Below, piece by piece: positions 7,362 through 17,107 of a stretch of 34,418 nt of DNA. The DNA comes from an uncultured delta proteobacterium. GTDB taxonomy: Bacteria; Desulfobacterota; Desulfobulbia; Desulfobulbales; Desulfocapsaceae. Within the stretch, counting starts at the first letter, position 1. Each line of letters begins with the position of its first letter. The position numbers and the translations under genes were made by a program. The stretch covers positions 1-34,418 of the forward strand of contig CAIUQR010000103.1 of NCBI GenBank assembly GCA_903901335.1, given 5' to 3'. The notes beneath the pieces are model-generated. The model was not told the origin of the DNA and made no database searches. It was given only the letters and a program-made list of their open reading frames with translations.

Positions 7362-8687
7362 ATGGAAGTAATTGTTGAAGAGGTTAGCGCTCTTACAAAA
7401 AAGATGACAATCACTCTGCCTGAAGGCGATGTCCAGAAAAGACTGAAAGAGGCATATGATAAGCTGCAGAAGGAATCGAAGATGAAGGGCTTCCGGCGCG
7501 GTAAGGTGCCCCGGTCCCTCATCGTCAAGACCTATCAACCTCAGGTGGAGGGAGAGGTCGGGGAGAAACTGGTCCAAGATACATATTTTAGCGCCGTTGA
7601 AAAACAGAAGATAGATCCTGTTGTTCACCCGGAGATTTCAGCACCTGTTTTCAACGAAGATGGTTCCTTTACCTATATTGCCCAGGTTGACATCAAACCG
7701 GCATTCGAGCTGATGGACTATAAAGGTCTTGAGGTGGAAAGGCCCGATACGACAATCAAGGAAGAGGAGATTGACACGGAACTGCGAGCTATGCAAAAAA
7801 ACATGGCTGCCCTTCGTTCCGTCGATGGACGAGCCATACAGAAGGGTGACGTGATTATCCTTGATTACCAGGGCTTTCATAATGACAATCCGATCAAACA
7901 GGTGAAGAATGACAACTATTCTCTGGAGGTAGGTTCAGGGAGAATGGGGCCGGAGTTCGAGGACAGACTCGTTGGCATGAACAAAGGAGAAGAGGCCTCA
8001 CATGAGGTTGATTTCCCTGAGAAACATCCTAATCCACTCCTGGCGGGTAAAAAGGTCAACTTCCGAATTGTAATTAAGGATGTGCAGGAGCGTGTTTTAG
8101 CGGAGCTTGATGATGAATTCGCCAAAGATGTCGGCAAGGAATTCACCACTCTTGACGAGTTGAAGAAGACGATCCGGGAGCGCATCCAGAAGAAGAAAGC
8201 TGAGAGCGCGGACGGTGAGCTCATCGACCGGCTTATGCAGCAGCTGTTAAAGAATCATGAGTTCGACGTTCCGAAACGCCTGGTCCGTTTTGAAGTGGAA
8301 GAGATGATCAAACAGACGGAACAACAGTTTGAAAAGACCGGTCTGAGTCTCGAGGCTGCCGGTCTGAACAGGCAGATGCTGGCGGAAAACAACGAACCCA
8401 TGGCGATACAACGCGTGCGTGGCGATTTTATCCTGAAAAAGATAGCAGAGACTGAAAATATCAAAGTGAATGATGAGGATATGGATCGTGGTTTCAAACG
8501 CATTGGCGACCAATACAATATGTCTGTTGCGAAGGTGAAGGAGTTCTTTCAGCATCGCGATGATCTGCTGCCGTTCATGAATGAGATGCTGAATGAAAAA
8601 GTACTCCATTTTCTCCGCGATCAGGCCAAAATTATCGAGCCGGTAGCTGCTCCTGTCGAAGATGAGAAGGAAGCGGAAGGAAACTGA
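7362..8687 (+). CDS. tig: trigger factor, ribosome-bound chaperone / peptidyl-prolyl isomerase
   Basis: A 441-residue trigger factor of usual length. The N-terminal ribosome-binding domain carries the exit-tunnel signature KGFRRGKVPRSLI near residues 42-55. The FKBP-type isomerase domain lies at about 155-240 (KGDVIILDYQGF, then a region ending VNFRIVIKDVQE), and the C-terminal helical cradle completes the chain. It binds nascent polypeptides at the ribosome. The ATG at 7362 has AAGGA 8 bases upstream. It heads the cluster tig-clpP-clpX-lon, the standard folding and degradation cluster, and follows tRNA-Leu by 167 bases. The C-terminal tail is acidic (EDEKEAEGN). Confidence 0.97.
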   Translation: MEVIVEEVSALTKKMTITLPEGDVQKRLKEAYDKLQKESKMKGFRRGKVPRSLIVKTYQPQVEGEVGEKLVQDTYFSAVEKQKIDPVVHPEISAPVFNEDGSFTYIAQVDIKPAFELMDYKGLEVERPDTTIKEEEIDTELRAMQKNMAALRSVDGRAIQKGDVIILDYQGFHNDNPIKQVKNDNYSLEVGSGRMGPEFEDRLVGMNKGEEASHEVDFPEKHPNPLLAGKKVNFRIVIKDVQERVLAELDDEFAKDVGKEFTTLDELKKTIRERIQKKKAESADGELIDRLMQQLLKNHEFDVPKRLVRFEVEEMIKQTEQQFEKTGLSLEAAGLNRQMLAENNEPMAIQRVRGDFILKKIAETENIKVNDEDMDRGFKRIGDQYNMSVAKVKEFFQHRDDLLPFMNEMLNEKVLHFLRDQAKIIEPVAAPVEDEKEAEGN

Positions 8688-8778
8688 TTGGTTGGATTTC
8701 TTTTTCCGGTAAAGAAAAATACCATCCGGCCTCCCCATGATTTAATGTTGCGGGGCTTTCCGGGCAATACATTATTTG

Positions 8779-8811
8779 CGACTGCAGCGGGCTTCGGGCT
8801 TACTGCAGTCG
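8779..8811 (+). repeat. hairpin between tig and clpP
   Basis: CGACTGCAG (8779-8787) and CTGCAGTCG (8803-8811) form a perfect 9-bp stem with a 15-base loop, followed by AGTTATTTT and then the clpP ribosome binding site. The T-run is short, so it may be a weak terminator or attenuator, or an mRNA-processing or stability hairpin that separates tig from clpP expression. Confidence 0.5.
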
Positions 8812-8833
8812 AGTTATTTTAAGGAGTCATAGA

Positions 8834-9451
8834 ATGAATCTTATTCCGATGGTAGTCGAGCAAAGCCCACGAGGAGAGCGCGCTTATGATATTTATTCAC
8901 GCCTCCTGAAAGAACGCATTATCTTTCTGGGTTCGGCCGTGGATGATGATGTGGCCAATGTGGTCATTGCCCAGCTCCTTTTTCTGGAGGCGGAGGACGC
9001 TGATAAGGACATCACCTTTTATATAAATTCTCCCGGTGGGGTGGTAACCGCCGGCCTTGCGATTTATGATACAATGCAATATGTGAAAAATGATATAGCC
9101 ACACTGTGCATGGGGCAGGCCGCTTCGATGGGCGCGCTGTTGCTTGCTGCCGGTGCGCCGGAGAAACGCTATGCCTTGCCGAATGCAAGGATTATGATCC
9201 ATCAGCCGAGCGGCGGCTTTCATGGACAGGCCTCCGACGTGGACATCCATGCCAGAGAAATTCTGCGCATGCGTGAGGACCTCAATCAGATTCTTGCCAA
9301 GCACACAAAACAGACCGTGAAAAAAATACGAATTGACACGGAACGTGATAATTATATGAGTGCCTCGGAAGCTGTGAAATATGGTATAATAGATAAAGTG
9401 CTCCTGAAACGTCAGGATCCAGAGCCGGCTGAGGAAAAGAAAGATGAGTGA
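8834..9451 (+). CDS. clpP: ATP-dependent Clp protease proteolytic subunit
   Basis: A 205-residue serine peptidase that assembles as a 14-mer and degrades substrates unfolded by ClpX or ClpA. The catalytic triad is visible: Ser98 in GQAASMGA, His123 in MIHQPSGG, and Asp172 in the ERDNYM segment, matching the family's usual positions. The conserved INSPGG loop lies at 65-69. The ATG at 8834 is preceded by AAGGAG. The end overlaps clpX by 8 bases, so the two are translationally coupled, which suits their 1:1 function as the ClpXP protease. Confidence 0.98.
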   Translation: MNLIPMVVEQSPRGERAYDIYSRLLKERIIFLGSAVDDDVANVVIAQLLFLEAEDADKDITFYINSPGGVVTAGLAIYDTMQYVKNDIATLCMGQAASMGALLLAAGAPEKRYALPNARIMIHQPSGGFHGQASDVDIHAREILRMREDLNQILAKHTKQTVKKIRIDTERDNYMSASEAVKYGIIDKVLLKRQDPEPAEEKKDE

Positions 9452-10712
9452 TATTGAGAAAAAAGAACCCGATTGCAACTGTTCTTTTTGCGGCAAGAGT
9501 CAAGAGGAAGTGGGGAAGTTGATCGCAGGACCGGATGTGTTCATCTGTGATGAGTGCATTGAGTTGTGCAATGAGATCGTCCATGATGATAGCGGTTCTG
9601 CGGCAGCAGAGAAGAAAGGCCCTAAAACCTCTTCGTTGAAACCGATGGATATAAAGGCCCATCTCGATGAATATGTGATAGGGCAGGAGTATGCCAAGAA
9701 GGTCCTCTCTGTGGCGGTCCACAACCATTACAAACGTATTGATGCACCGGCTGATGACGGGGCGGTTGAGCTGCAGAAATCTAATATCATCTTGATCGGG
9801 CCCACAGGTTCCGGCAAGACCCTGGTCGCCCAGACGCTTGCCAGAATCCTGAATGTCCCGTTCTCCATGGCCGATGCAACAACCTTGACCGAGGCGGGAT
9901 ATGTCGGGGATGACGTGGAAAATATCCTCGTCAATCTTCTTCAGGCGTCTGATTATGATATCGAAAAAGCGGAGCGCGGCATCATCTATATCGACGAGAT
10001 TGACAAGATTGCCCGCAAATCCGACAGCCCGTCTCTTACCCGTGATGTCTCCGGTGAAGGTGTGCAACAGGCCCTGTTGAAAATAATCGAGGGTACTGTT
10101 GCCTCCATTCCGCCGAAAGGCGGGAGGAAACACCCCCAGCAGGAACTGGTGAAGATTGACACCACCAACATACTGTTCATCTGTGGTGGTGCCTTTATCG
10201 GACTTGAAAACGTTGTCAAAAGACGATTCGGCACCAAATCCATCGGCTTCGGCGCCAAGGTGGTGGGCGAGTCAAAGAAAAAACTGGGAGAACTGCTTGC
10301 CTCCGTGCAGCCGGAAGATCTTCTGAAATTTGGTCTGATTCCTGAGCTTGTCGGCAGACTGCCGGTTATCGCGACGATGGAGGAACTCCTGGAGGAGGAT
10401 CTGGTCCGAATCCTGCGGGAGCCCAAAAACGCTCTTACCAAACAGTACCAGCGACTATTCGAGTTCGAGAATATCCAGCTGCGTTTCACAGAGGGCGCTT
10501 TGACCGCAATCGCCAGAAAGGCCCTTGAGCGAAAATCGGGTGCCCGGGGATTGCGTTCGGTCATGGAAAAGGCCATGCTCGATGTGATGTATGATCTGCC
10601 TTCCAAAAAGGATGTGCAGGAGTGTGTGATCAGCGAACAGGTGATAACCAACGGAGATTATCCGGTTATCCTGTATTTTAATAGACCTGAAGAGAATCTG
10701 AAGACTGCCTGA
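9444..10712 (+). CDS. clpX: ClpX, AAA+ unfoldase of the ClpXP protease
   Basis: A 422-residue ClpX of normal length. The N-terminal zinc-binding domain uses Cys13, Cys16, Cys35 and Cys38 (CSFCGKS; ICDEC). Walker A GPTGSGKT is at 119-126, Walker B IIYIDEID near 182-189, and the IGF loop that docks on ClpP is seen as SIGFGA. The C-terminal AAA+ small domain has the sensor-2 region KSGARGLRS. It recognises tagged or adaptor-delivered proteins, unfolds them with ATP and feeds ClpP. The start overlaps the end of clpP; lon follows after 32 bases in the same direction. Confidence 0.98.
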   Translation: MSDIEKKEPDCNCSFCGKSQEEVGKLIAGPDVFICDECIELCNEIVHDDSGSAAAEKKGPKTSSLKPMDIKAHLDEYVIGQEYAKKVLSVAVHNHYKRIDAPADDGAVELQKSNIILIGPTGSGKTLVAQTLARILNVPFSMADATTLTEAGYVGDDVENILVNLLQASDYDIEKAERGIIYIDEIDKIARKSDSPSLTRDVSGEGVQQALLKIIEGTVASIPPKGGRKHPQQELVKIDTTNILFICGGAFIGLENVVKRRFGTKSIGFGAKVVGESKKKLGELLASVQPEDLLKFGLIPELVGRLPVIATMEELLEEDLVRILREPKNALTKQYQRLFEFENIQLRFTEGALTAIARKALERKSGARGLRSVMEKAMLDVMYDLPSKKDVQECVISEQVITNGDYPVILYFNRPEENLKTA

Positions 10713-10744
10713 ATCGGTATTGGCTTTGGCTGGGAGTTTGTGTA

Positions 10745-13156
10745 ATGGAAAATGAAAAGAGTGCAACGAAACTGTATCCGCTGATGCCTCTGCGGGACAT
10801 TGTGATCTTTCCCCATATGGTGGCGCCGCTGGTGGTAGGACGGCGAAGATCCATTCAGGCCCTGGAAGATGCGATGGAAAAGCGGACCGAGATCTTCCTC
10901 GTGACCCAGAGAGATTCGTCTGTCGATGAACCGAAAAAGAACCAGATCTACACTACCGGGACCCTTGCGGCTGTGATGCAATTGCTCCGTCTGCCGGACG
11001 GCACGATCAAGGCACTGATCGAAGGAAAGCGCAGGGGGCAGATAGTCTCCTATGTCCCCAACGATAACTTTCTGCAGGTGGAGGTTCGGGAAGTCCCTGA
11101 TCAGGTGGAGATTTCCGGGGAGGTCCTTGCCTACGAAAGGGAGTTGAGAAAGTTTTTTGATGAATTTGCGACAATCAACAAAAAGATTTCCAAAGAGGTG
11201 GTGAAATCGGTCAATAATATCGATAATCCATCCAAACTGGTTGACATAATCTGCGCCCATCTGCCGCTGAAGGCGGAGGAAAAACAGCAGGTCCTTGAGG
11301 CAGAGACACTGGTCCTCAGGATAGAAAAAGTCCTTGAATTCGTCTATCGTGAAATCGAGCTTGCCGAACTGGAAAAAACCATCAATGCCAAAGTGAAAAT
11401 GCGGATGGGCAAGACCCAGAGGAATTACTATCTTGGAGAGAAGGTGCGGGAGATCCAGACCGAGATGGGACACGGTGAGGATGGCCTGGACGAAATTGCC
11501 GAACTCGAGAAGACGATCGAGAAGAAAAAGATGCCGGCCCTGGCCAGAGAGAAGGCAACCAAGGAGTTAAGAAAACTCAAGAATATGCCGCCGATGTCGG
11601 CAGAGACTACGGTCGTTCGCAATTATATCGACTGTATCATCAGCTTGCCGTGGAAGAAGAAGAGCAAGGCCGAAATCGATATCAACAAGGCGGAAATTAT
11701 CCTTGATGAGGATCATTACGGCCTCAGAAAGCCGAAAGAACGGATAGTCGAATACCTGGCCGTACAGGCACAGGTGAAGAGGATCAAAGGGCCGATTCTC
11801 TGTCTGGTCGGTCCCCCTGGTGTCGGAAAGACCTCTATCTGCAAATCAATTGCCCGGGCAATGAATAGAGAATTTGTCAGGCTGTCACTGGGCGGAGTCC
11901 GGGACGAGGCCGAGATTCGTGGTCATCGCCGTACCTATATCGGGGCGATGCCTGGCAAGATCATTCAGGCCATGCAGAAGGCCAATGTGTCCAATCCGGT
12001 TTTCTGTCTCGACGAAGTCGACAAGATGTCCATGGATTTTCGTGGCGATCCGTCATCGGCCTTGCTTGAAGTCCTTGATCCGGAACAGAATGTTGCCTTC
12101 AATGATCATTACCTGGATATCGATTATGATCTGTCCGAGGTCTTTTTTATCACCACCGCCAACAACCTGCATGGTATTCCCGTGCCCTTACAGGACAGGA
12201 TGGAGATCATCCAGATAAACGGCTATACCGAGGAAGAAAAACAAAAGATTGCAGAAGGATACCTTATTCCCAAACAACTTGAAGCCAACGGTTTCAAACC
12301 TGATGATATCTGCCTGACCGACGGGGCAACCATGGAGATTATTAGGCGCTATACCAGGGAGGCCGGTGTCAGGAGCCTTGAGCGTAACATTGCCTCGATC
12401 TGCAGGAAGGTGGCTCGCGATCGTTTGAAGAAGGAGCAGAGGGATAAGAAGTATCGAATCAGCGCCCAATCCATTGCCAAATATCTCGGTACCCCGAAAT
12501 ACCGGTATGGTCTGGCTGAAGAAAACGACGCCATCGGCCTGACGACCGGCCTTGCCTGGACAGAGGTGGGAGGGGAGTTGCTGCAGATCGAGGCGACCCT
12601 GATGCCCGGGGGAGGCAAGCTGACTATCACCGGAAAATTAGGGGATGTGATGCAGGAGTCCGCTCAGGCGGCGCTCAGCTATGTGCGTTCCAGGGCCGCA
12701 ATGCTTGGCCTGGAGAGTGATTTTTATCAGAAGTTGGATATTCACATCCATGTCCCGGAAGGGGCGATACCGAAGGATGGTCCGTCGGCAGGAATCACGA
12801 TTGCAACCACCCTTGTCTCCGCACTCCTCAAAGCACCGGTGAAGCATAAGCTGGCGATGACTGGAGAAATCACCCTACGCGGACGTGTCCTGCCGATTGG
12901 CGGTCTGACGGAAAAACTTCTTGCCGCCAAAAGAGGGAATATCACCGATGTCCTGATCCCGAAGGAAAATGAACGGAACCTGCATGATGTTCCGGCCAAT
13001 ATCCTGAAGAGCCTGAATATCAGCCTCGTCGACCACATGGACGAAGTCCTTGAACATGCTATCATCGTCAAGGAAGGAGAAACCCTGTTTAAAGGGGGGG
13101 CCGGAGGTGCTGTTTTCGGTGCGAACACTGTCCCTGAATTGACTACCCGGCAATGA
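10745..13156 (+). CDS. lon: Lon protease (ATP-dependent serine protease)
   Basis: An 803-residue LonA with all three regions: the N-terminal substrate-binding domain (about 1-200, starting at [16 protein letters not shown]), the AAA+ module with Walker A GPPGVGKT around residues 358-365, and the C-terminal peptidase domain. The catalytic dyad is Ser681 in PKDGPSAG and Lys724 in GGLTEKLL, 43 residues apart as in E. coli Lon. It degrades misfolded and short-lived regulatory proteins in the cytoplasm. It follows clpX by 32 bases and precedes the PPDK regulatory protein by 17, suggesting one operon. Confidence 0.98.
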   Translation: MENEKSATKLYPLMPLRDIVIFPHMVAPLVVGRRRSIQALEDAMEKRTEIFLVTQRDSSVDEPKKNQIYTTGTLAAVMQLLRLPDGTIKALIEGKRRGQIVSYVPNDNFLQVEVREVPDQVEISGEVLAYERELRKFFDEFATINKKISKEVVKSVNNIDNPSKLVDIICAHLPLKAEEKQQVLEAETLVLRIEKVLEFVYREIELAELEKTINAKVKMRMGKTQRNYYLGEKVREIQTEMGHGEDGLDEIAELEKTIEKKKMPALAREKATKELRKLKNMPPMSAETTVVRNYIDCIISLPWKKKSKAEIDINKAEIILDEDHYGLRKPKERIVEYLAVQAQVKRIKGPILCLVGPPGVGKTSICKSIARAMNREFVRLSLGGVRDEAEIRGHRRTYIGAMPGKIIQAMQKANVSNPVFCLDEVDKMSMDFRGDPSSALLEVLDPEQNVAFNDHYLDIDYDLSEVFFITTANNLHGIPVPLQDRMEIIQINGYTEEEKQKIAEGYLIPKQLEANGFKPDDICLTDGATMEIIRRYTREAGVRSLERNIASICRKVARDRLKKEQRDKKYRISAQSIAKYLGTPKYRYGLAEENDAIGLTTGLAWTEVGGELLQIEATLMPGGGKLTITGKLGDVMQESAQAALSYVRSRAAMLGLESDFYQKLDIHIHVPEGAIPKDGPSAGITIATTLVSALLKAPVKHKLAMTGEITLRGRVLPIGGLTEKLLAAKRGNITDVLIPKENERNLHDVPANILKSLNISLVDHMDEVLEHAIIVKEGETLFKGGAGGAVFGANTVPELTTRQ

Positions 13157-13173
13157 TCTGACAGGAAGCCCAT

Positions 13174-13989
13174 TTGAAAACAAAAGACGTTTATTATGTC
13201 TCAGGAAGTACGGGGATTCTGGCAAAAAACATGGGGAAGGCACTTCTGGGCCAATTTCCGGAAATTAACTTTCATGAGGAGTCGTTTCCATTTATCCGGA
13301 CAGAAGATGAAGCTCGGGCAGTCCTGAAAAAAATACTGCAACGGTCGAGCGAGAATTCTCCTCTTGTTTTCTCCACACTTTTTTTTAAAGAATTGAACGC
13401 CATTTTCGATACGCCGGAGGTAGATTTCTTTAATATCTTCGACTACTTCCTTGGTAACCTGGAAAGTCTGCTCGAGGAAAAAGCTCTTCGAGAACCAGGG
13501 TTTTCGAGACATCTTGACGACACCCTCATAGCTAAACGGGTCAATGCAATCCAGTACACCATCTCGCATGATGATGGCATAGGCACGAAGGATTATGACC
13601 AGGCGGATATTCTTCTCGTCGGTGTTTCCCGTGCAGGCAAGACACCTGTTTCTGTCTATCTGGCAACACAGATGGGCCTGAAAACGGCCAACTATCCCCT
13701 CGTGGATGAGGACCTGAAAGGCTTCAAACTGCCGCAGGATGTGGTCAGAAATATTCAACGGGTAGTCGGTCTTTCCACCACTCCGCAGATGTTGCATGTT
13801 TTCAGGGAAAGCCGCTATAAAGGCAGCAGATATGCGGAAATGTCAACGTGTAGCAAGGAAATCAAGGAGGCCAGAGAAATATTTCTGAAATATAATGTCC
13901 CGGTGATTTATACAGAAGGGAAGTCCATTGAAGAGACTGCTACGCAGATTACGCAGGAATTGAAATTGAATATTGTCACTACCTTTTAA
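13174..13989 (+). CDS. pyruvate,phosphate dikinase / PEP synthase regulatory protein (bifunctional kinase-pyrophosphorylase)
   Basis: A 271-residue DUF299/PSRP-family protein of full length. The family switches PPDK or PEP synthase off by ADP-dependent phosphorylation and on again by phosphate-dependent removal with release of pyrophosphate. The N-terminus (YYVSGSTGILAKNMGKALL) and the P-loop GVSRAGKTPVSVYLA near residues 149-163 are diagnostic, as is the C-terminal GSRYAEMSTCSKEI region. Start is a TTG at 13174 with AGGAAG about 6 bases upstream; no ATG fits. It lies 17 bases after lon and is probably co-transcribed with it. Whether the target is PPDK or PEP synthase cannot be told from this window. 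Confidence 0.92.
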   Translation: MKTKDVYYVSGSTGILAKNMGKALLGQFPEINFHEESFPFIRTEDEARAVLKKILQRSSENSPLVFSTLFFKELNAIFDTPEVDFFNIFDYFLGNLESLLEEKALREPGFSRHLDDTLIAKRVNAIQYTISHDDGIGTKDYDQADILLVGVSRAGKTPVSVYLATQMGLKTANYPLVDEDLKGFKLPQDVVRNIQRVVGLSTTPQMLHVFRESRYKGSRYAEMSTCSKEIKEAREIFLKYNVPVIYTEGKSIEETATQITQELKLNIVTTF

Positions 13990-14019
13990 GTGTATGGACT
14001 GTTCATTGTAGGTAGTGAC
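13975..14019. terminator. possible shared terminator between convergent genes
   Basis: GTCACTACC (13975-13983) and GGTAGTGAC (14011-14019) form a perfect 9-bp stem spanning the 13-bp gap between two converging genes, followed on the plus strand by TTTCTCTCC. The loop is long (27 bases) and the T-run is poor, so termination is only suggested. Confidence 0.35.
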
Positions 14020-15223
14020 TTTCTCTCCTGGTTTGCAGGAGAGTGACGATACGATCCAGAAGCAGATCTGCCGTCCGTTCTTTACTGACAAGCGGCAATT
14101 CGATAACACCTTGATGATCTATCAGGGTTATCTGATTGGTATCCGCTTCAAATCCCCTATCCTCACGGGTGATATCGTTGACTGCAATCAGATCAAGATT
14201 CTTTTTCTGTAGTTTCCTTTTTCCTTCGCTTAAGAAATCGGAGCTTTCGGCGGCAAAACCGACCAGAAGTTGTTGGGCGTTTTTTCTTTCACCCAGCTCC
14301 TGAAGGATGTCCGGGTTTGCAATAAGGCCCAATGACAGTCCTGCCTGTTCCTTTTTGACCTTGTCCGTATATTTGGTTTCGGGCCTGAAGTCACTGACTG
14401 CGGCTGCCTTGATAATGACGGTGGCTTGTGGAAAATGTTCCATCACAGCCGTCCTCATGTCCTCTGCCGTTTGAACACTGACTCGTTTCACACCTTCAGG
14501 GCAGGGGAGATGGGTGGGGCCGCTGATAAGCGTTACGTCGGCACCCCGTCTATAGGCGGTCCTGGCCAATGCATATCCCATTTTACCTGAAGATCTGTTG
14601 CTGATAAATCTTGCCGGATCGATGTGCTCCCGGGTAGGACCGGCGCTGACCAGCACTCTCTGCCCGCTCAGATCACCAGCCGATACAGAACGTAAGAAAA
14701 TTTCCTGTACCTGTTCCCACCCCGGCAGACGACCCTGTCCTTCATCCTTGCAAGCCATCATGCCGCAGGCAGGCTCAATGATCTGATAGTTCAGCTCTTT
14801 TAATTTGGCGATATTTGCCTGAGTGGCCGGATGCGAATACATCCGGCTGTTCATCGCCGGGCAGACAATCATTTTTGCTCTGGTGGCGAGAGCTGTGGCA
14901 CAAAGAAGGTTGTCCGCAAGTCCATGGGCCAGCTTGGCAATGGTATGGGCGGTTGCTGGGGCGATAATGAAAAGATCTGCGTCCATTGCCAGGTTAATAT
15001 GAGAAATATCAGGACCATCGGCAAACATATCGGAATAGACCTTCTCTCCGGAAAGGGAAGCGAAGGTCAGAGGGGTCACAAATCGCATTGCCGAATCCGT
15101 CATAATAACTGTCACCCGGGCCTCTTCCTTGGCAAGTGTACTCACCCAGCCGGCGACCTTGAAGGCGGCAATACTCCCAGTGATCCCAATAACGATTCTT
15201 TTTCCAGCAAAAGAGGTAGGCAT
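14003..15223 (-). CDS. coaBC: CoaBC, phosphopantothenoylcysteine synthetase / decarboxylase
   Basis: A 406-residue bifunctional enzyme of usual length for coenzyme A synthesis. The N-terminal flavoprotein CoaC domain (about 1-185) begins KRIVIGITGSIAAFK and has the substrate motif PAMNSRMY and the active-site Cys segment ACGMMACKDEGQGRLP. The C-terminal CoaB domain (about 190-400) starts VLVSAGPTREHIDPARFISN and contains SSGKMGYALA. CoaB couples 4'-phosphopantothenate to cysteine with CTP; CoaC decarboxylates the product. It stands alone on the minus strand, after the terminator of the BI-1 gene, and converges on the PPDK regulator gene with a 13-bp gap. Confidence 0.97.
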   Translation of the reverse strand: MPTSFAGKRIVIGITGSIAAFKVAGWVSTLAKEEARVTVIMTDSAMRFVTPLTFASLSGEKVYSDMFADGPDISHINLAMDADLFIIAPATAHTIAKLAHGLADNLLCATALATRAKMIVCPAMNSRMYSHPATQANIAKLKELNYQIIEPACGMMACKDEGQGRLPGWEQVQEIFLRSVSAGDLSGQRVLVSAGPTREHIDPARFISNRSSGKMGYALARTAYRRGADVTLISGPTHLPCPEGVKRVSVQTAEDMRTAVMEHFPQATVIIKAAAVSDFRPETKYTDKVKKEQAGLSLGLIANPDILQELGERKNAQQLLVGFAAESSDFLSEGKRKLQKKNLDLIAVNDITREDRGFEADTNQITLIDHQGVIELPLVSKERTADLLLDRIVTLLQTRRESHYLQ

Positions 15224-15261
15224 ATCAAGCCCCTGATTGGAGATGGATTGATGGCATCAAA

Positions 15262-15298
15262 AAAAAAGCATGTCCGGACGGTGCTGGACATGCTTTTT
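15262..15298 (-). terminator. intrinsic terminator after the BI-1 family gene
   Basis: On the minus strand AAAAAGCATGTCC pairs with GGACATGCTTTTT around a 10-base loop (15263-15275 with 15286-15298), and the stem is followed by a run of T. It ends transcription of the upstream Bax-inhibitor family gene before coaBC. Confidence 0.85.
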
Positions 15299-15328
15299 AG
15301 AAAACAGGCACATAAACCGCAAGTCGGA

Positions 15329-16036
15329 TTAATCTCTACTGCCGCCGAAAAATCGCAGTAACATTAAGAAAAGGTTGATAAAATCAAGATAGAGTGCGAG
15401 AGCACCCATAATGGCCCCTTTCTTGATAGCCTCTTCTCCATCGGCCATTATCCCCTGTTCACCCATATTTTTAATCTTCTGCACGTCATAGGCAGTAAGA
15501 CCTGTGAAGATGCATACGCCGAGAAGAGAAATTATCCAGTACATACTGGAGCTTTTCAAGAAAATATTGACGACGGAAGCAATCAATATGCCGATAAGTC
15601 CCATAAAAAGAAATGATCCCAAACCTGACAGATCACGCTTGGTTACCAGTCCGTAAACCGCCATTGCCCCAAACATCCCGGCTGTGATGAAGAATGTCCC
15701 GGCGATGGATGATCTGGTATAGGTCAGAAAGATAACGGAAAGGGTGAGGCCGTTCAAAATCGAATAACCGATAAAGAGTCCGGAGGCGGTGCCTGCCTGG
15801 ATCTTATTGATTCTGGCCGATAGAAAGAAAACCATTCCAAGCTCGGCGATCACCAGGATCAAAAAAAGAGGACTGGCGATTATAGACCTTGCCAGTCCTG
15901 TATTTGCGGTGATATACGCGACAATACCTGTTATGCCAAGGCCCATGGCCATCCAGTTGAATACCTTGGCGAGAAAAACTGTCGAAGCCTCCTGCCTGGC
16001 CTGTGTCAATGTCATCTGATTCGAGTTTCCGTACAT
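15329..16036 (-). CDS. Bax inhibitor-1 / YccA family membrane protein
   Basis: A 235-residue integral inner-membrane protein with about seven hydrophobic segments. The family hallmarks are the N-terminal cytoplasmic stretch ending before FNWMAMGLGITGIVAYI, the NGLTLSVIFLTYT segment, and the C-terminal TAYDVQKIKNMG followed by YLDFINLFLMLLRFFG. The bacterial relatives YccA and YbhL are linked to FtsH regulation or act as pH-dependent calcium leak channels; the role here cannot be decided. The ATG at 16036 has AAGGAG about 7 bases upstream. It is monocistronic, with its own terminator. Confidence 0.93.
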   Translation of the reverse strand: MYGNSNQMTLTQARQEASTVFLAKVFNWMAMGLGITGIVAYITANTGLARSIIASPLFLILVIAELGMVFFLSARINKIQAGTASGLFIGYSILNGLTLSVIFLTYTRSSIAGTFFITAGMFGAMAVYGLVTKRDLSGLGSFLFMGLIGILIASVVNIFLKSSSMYWIISLLGVCIFTGLTAYDVQKIKNMGEQGIMADGEEAIKKGAIMGALALYLDFINLFLMLLRFFGGSRD

Positions 16037-16328
16037 ATGTCTGCTCCTTACTCTTTTCTTTATAGAAAGCCGATAAAAATCCAGTTGAATAACCCATTTT
16101 GGGGTTGCTTTCGAACTGTATTCAACTTTACTAAAACCCTATTTGGCATCCATAGTAATCATTTCATACAAGTTTGCAAGGCGTATTGCCTTCTTTGGGC
16201 TGGAAGAGTGGCGGTGAAAAGCAGAGAACGCCGTCAGCCATCTGTTGTTCAGGCTGGATACAGGCAGGAAGCATATATAGCGGCCGAAGGGCCAGGAGAA
16301 AATCCCCGAGGCCCTTCGGTTGTTGGTT
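16037..16328. other. intergenic, with an inverted repeat at 16284-16319
   Basis: No gene is supported. CCGAAGGGCC (16284-16293) and GGCCCTTCGG (16310-16319) form a perfect 10-bp stem just beyond the rubrerythrin stop. It lacks a T-run on the minus strand, so it is at best a factor-dependent or stability hairpin. The rest should hold the promoter of the BI-1 gene. Confidence 0.4.
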
Positions 16329-16904
16329 CTACCAGTTTTTCCCCAGGAGTTCAAAATGTCCCCGGGGTTTGACGCAGGCCGGACATTTTTCCGGCGCAGC
16401 TTTTCCGGTATGCAGGTAGCCGCAGTTCAGACATCGCCAGACTTTTTCTTCTTCACGGATAAAAGTTCGGTTGGCGACAATATTTTCGGCAAGCTCCCGA
16501 AAAAGCTTTTCATGGTTTTTTTCCGCCACGCTTATCGCATCCAGGGTGTCGGCAGCCCGTTCAAATCCCTCTTCCCGGGCAATTGCTGCAAACCCCTTAT
16601 ACATACTGTCATGGACGAAGAATTCCAGCTCTGCCGAGGCAATCAGGTTCGCATGGGTGTCTTTGATCACTCCAGCTGGAAAACTCCACTGTATTTCCAG
16701 CTCACCGCCGTTGAAAAACTTAAAGAACCTGAGCGCATGTTCCTGCTCTTGAGCGGCTGTTTCATCAAAGAGACGTCCTATCTGCATAAAACCGTCATCC
16801 CTGGCCTGATCGGCGAAAAAATTATACCGACTCCGCGCCTGGGCTTCTGCTGCAAACGAGGTGAGCAGGTTTTTGGCGGTCTGGCTCTCTCGAAAAGCGA
16901 CCAT
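16329..16904 (-). CDS. rbr: rubrerythrin
   Basis: A 191-residue rubrerythrin of normal length. The N-terminal ferritin-like four-helix domain (about 1-145) has the diiron ligands in SFAAEAQARSRYNFF, DETAAQEQEHA and the later VAEKNHEKLF motif. The C-terminal rubredoxin-like domain binds iron through two CxxC pairs, WRCLNCGY and EKCPACVK. It reduces hydrogen peroxide in anaerobes using electrons delivered by rubredoxin or ferredoxin. The start has AGGAG 6 bases upstream. An 11-base gap separates it from the upstream ferredoxin gene, which could be its electron donor. Confidence 0.96.
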   Translation of the reverse strand: MVAFRESQTAKNLLTSFAAEAQARSRYNFFADQARDDGFMQIGRLFDETAAQEQEHALRFFKFFNGGELEIQWSFPAGVIKDTHANLIASAELEFFVHDSMYKGFAAIAREEGFERAADTLDAISVAEKNHEKLFRELAENIVANRTFIREEEKVWRCLNCGYLHTGKAAPEKCPACVKPRGHFELLGKNW

Positions 16905-16915
16905 GGCGTCTCCTG

Positions 16916-17107
16916 CTATTCTTCAATAATGATTGCATTGGCGCCGCATTGATCTGCAGCCTTTTGCACAATCGCCTCCAGATGTTTGGGGATTACGTCA
17001 AATTTGACAATTGAAAGGAGTTGATCCTCATCGTACTCAAATACCTCGGCACAGAGTTTGTTGCAATTTCTGTCACCCATACACTGTTTTGTAATGGTAG
17101 CTTTCAT
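16916..17107 (-). CDS. small single-cluster ferredoxin with Asp at the second ligand position
   Basis: A 63-residue ferredoxin. The cluster loop reads CMGDRNCNKLC: Cys9, Asp12, Cys15 and Cys19, with Cys54 near the C-terminus. The usual pattern CxxCxxCxxxC has its second Cys replaced by Asp, as in the well-known Pyrococcus furiosus ferredoxin (CIGDAIC). Likely ligands are Cys9, Asp12, Cys15 and Cys54. Such proteins can hold an Asp-ligated [4Fe-4S] or a [3Fe-4S] cluster. The EVFEYDEDQL segment and acidic character match monocluster ferredoxins. The ATG at 17107 has a strong AAGGAG. It is the first gene of a two-gene unit with rubrerythrin. Confidence 0.85.
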   Translation of the reverse strand: MKATITKQCMGDRNCNKLCAEVFEYDEDQLLSIVKFDVIPKHLEAIVQKAADQCGANAIIIEE

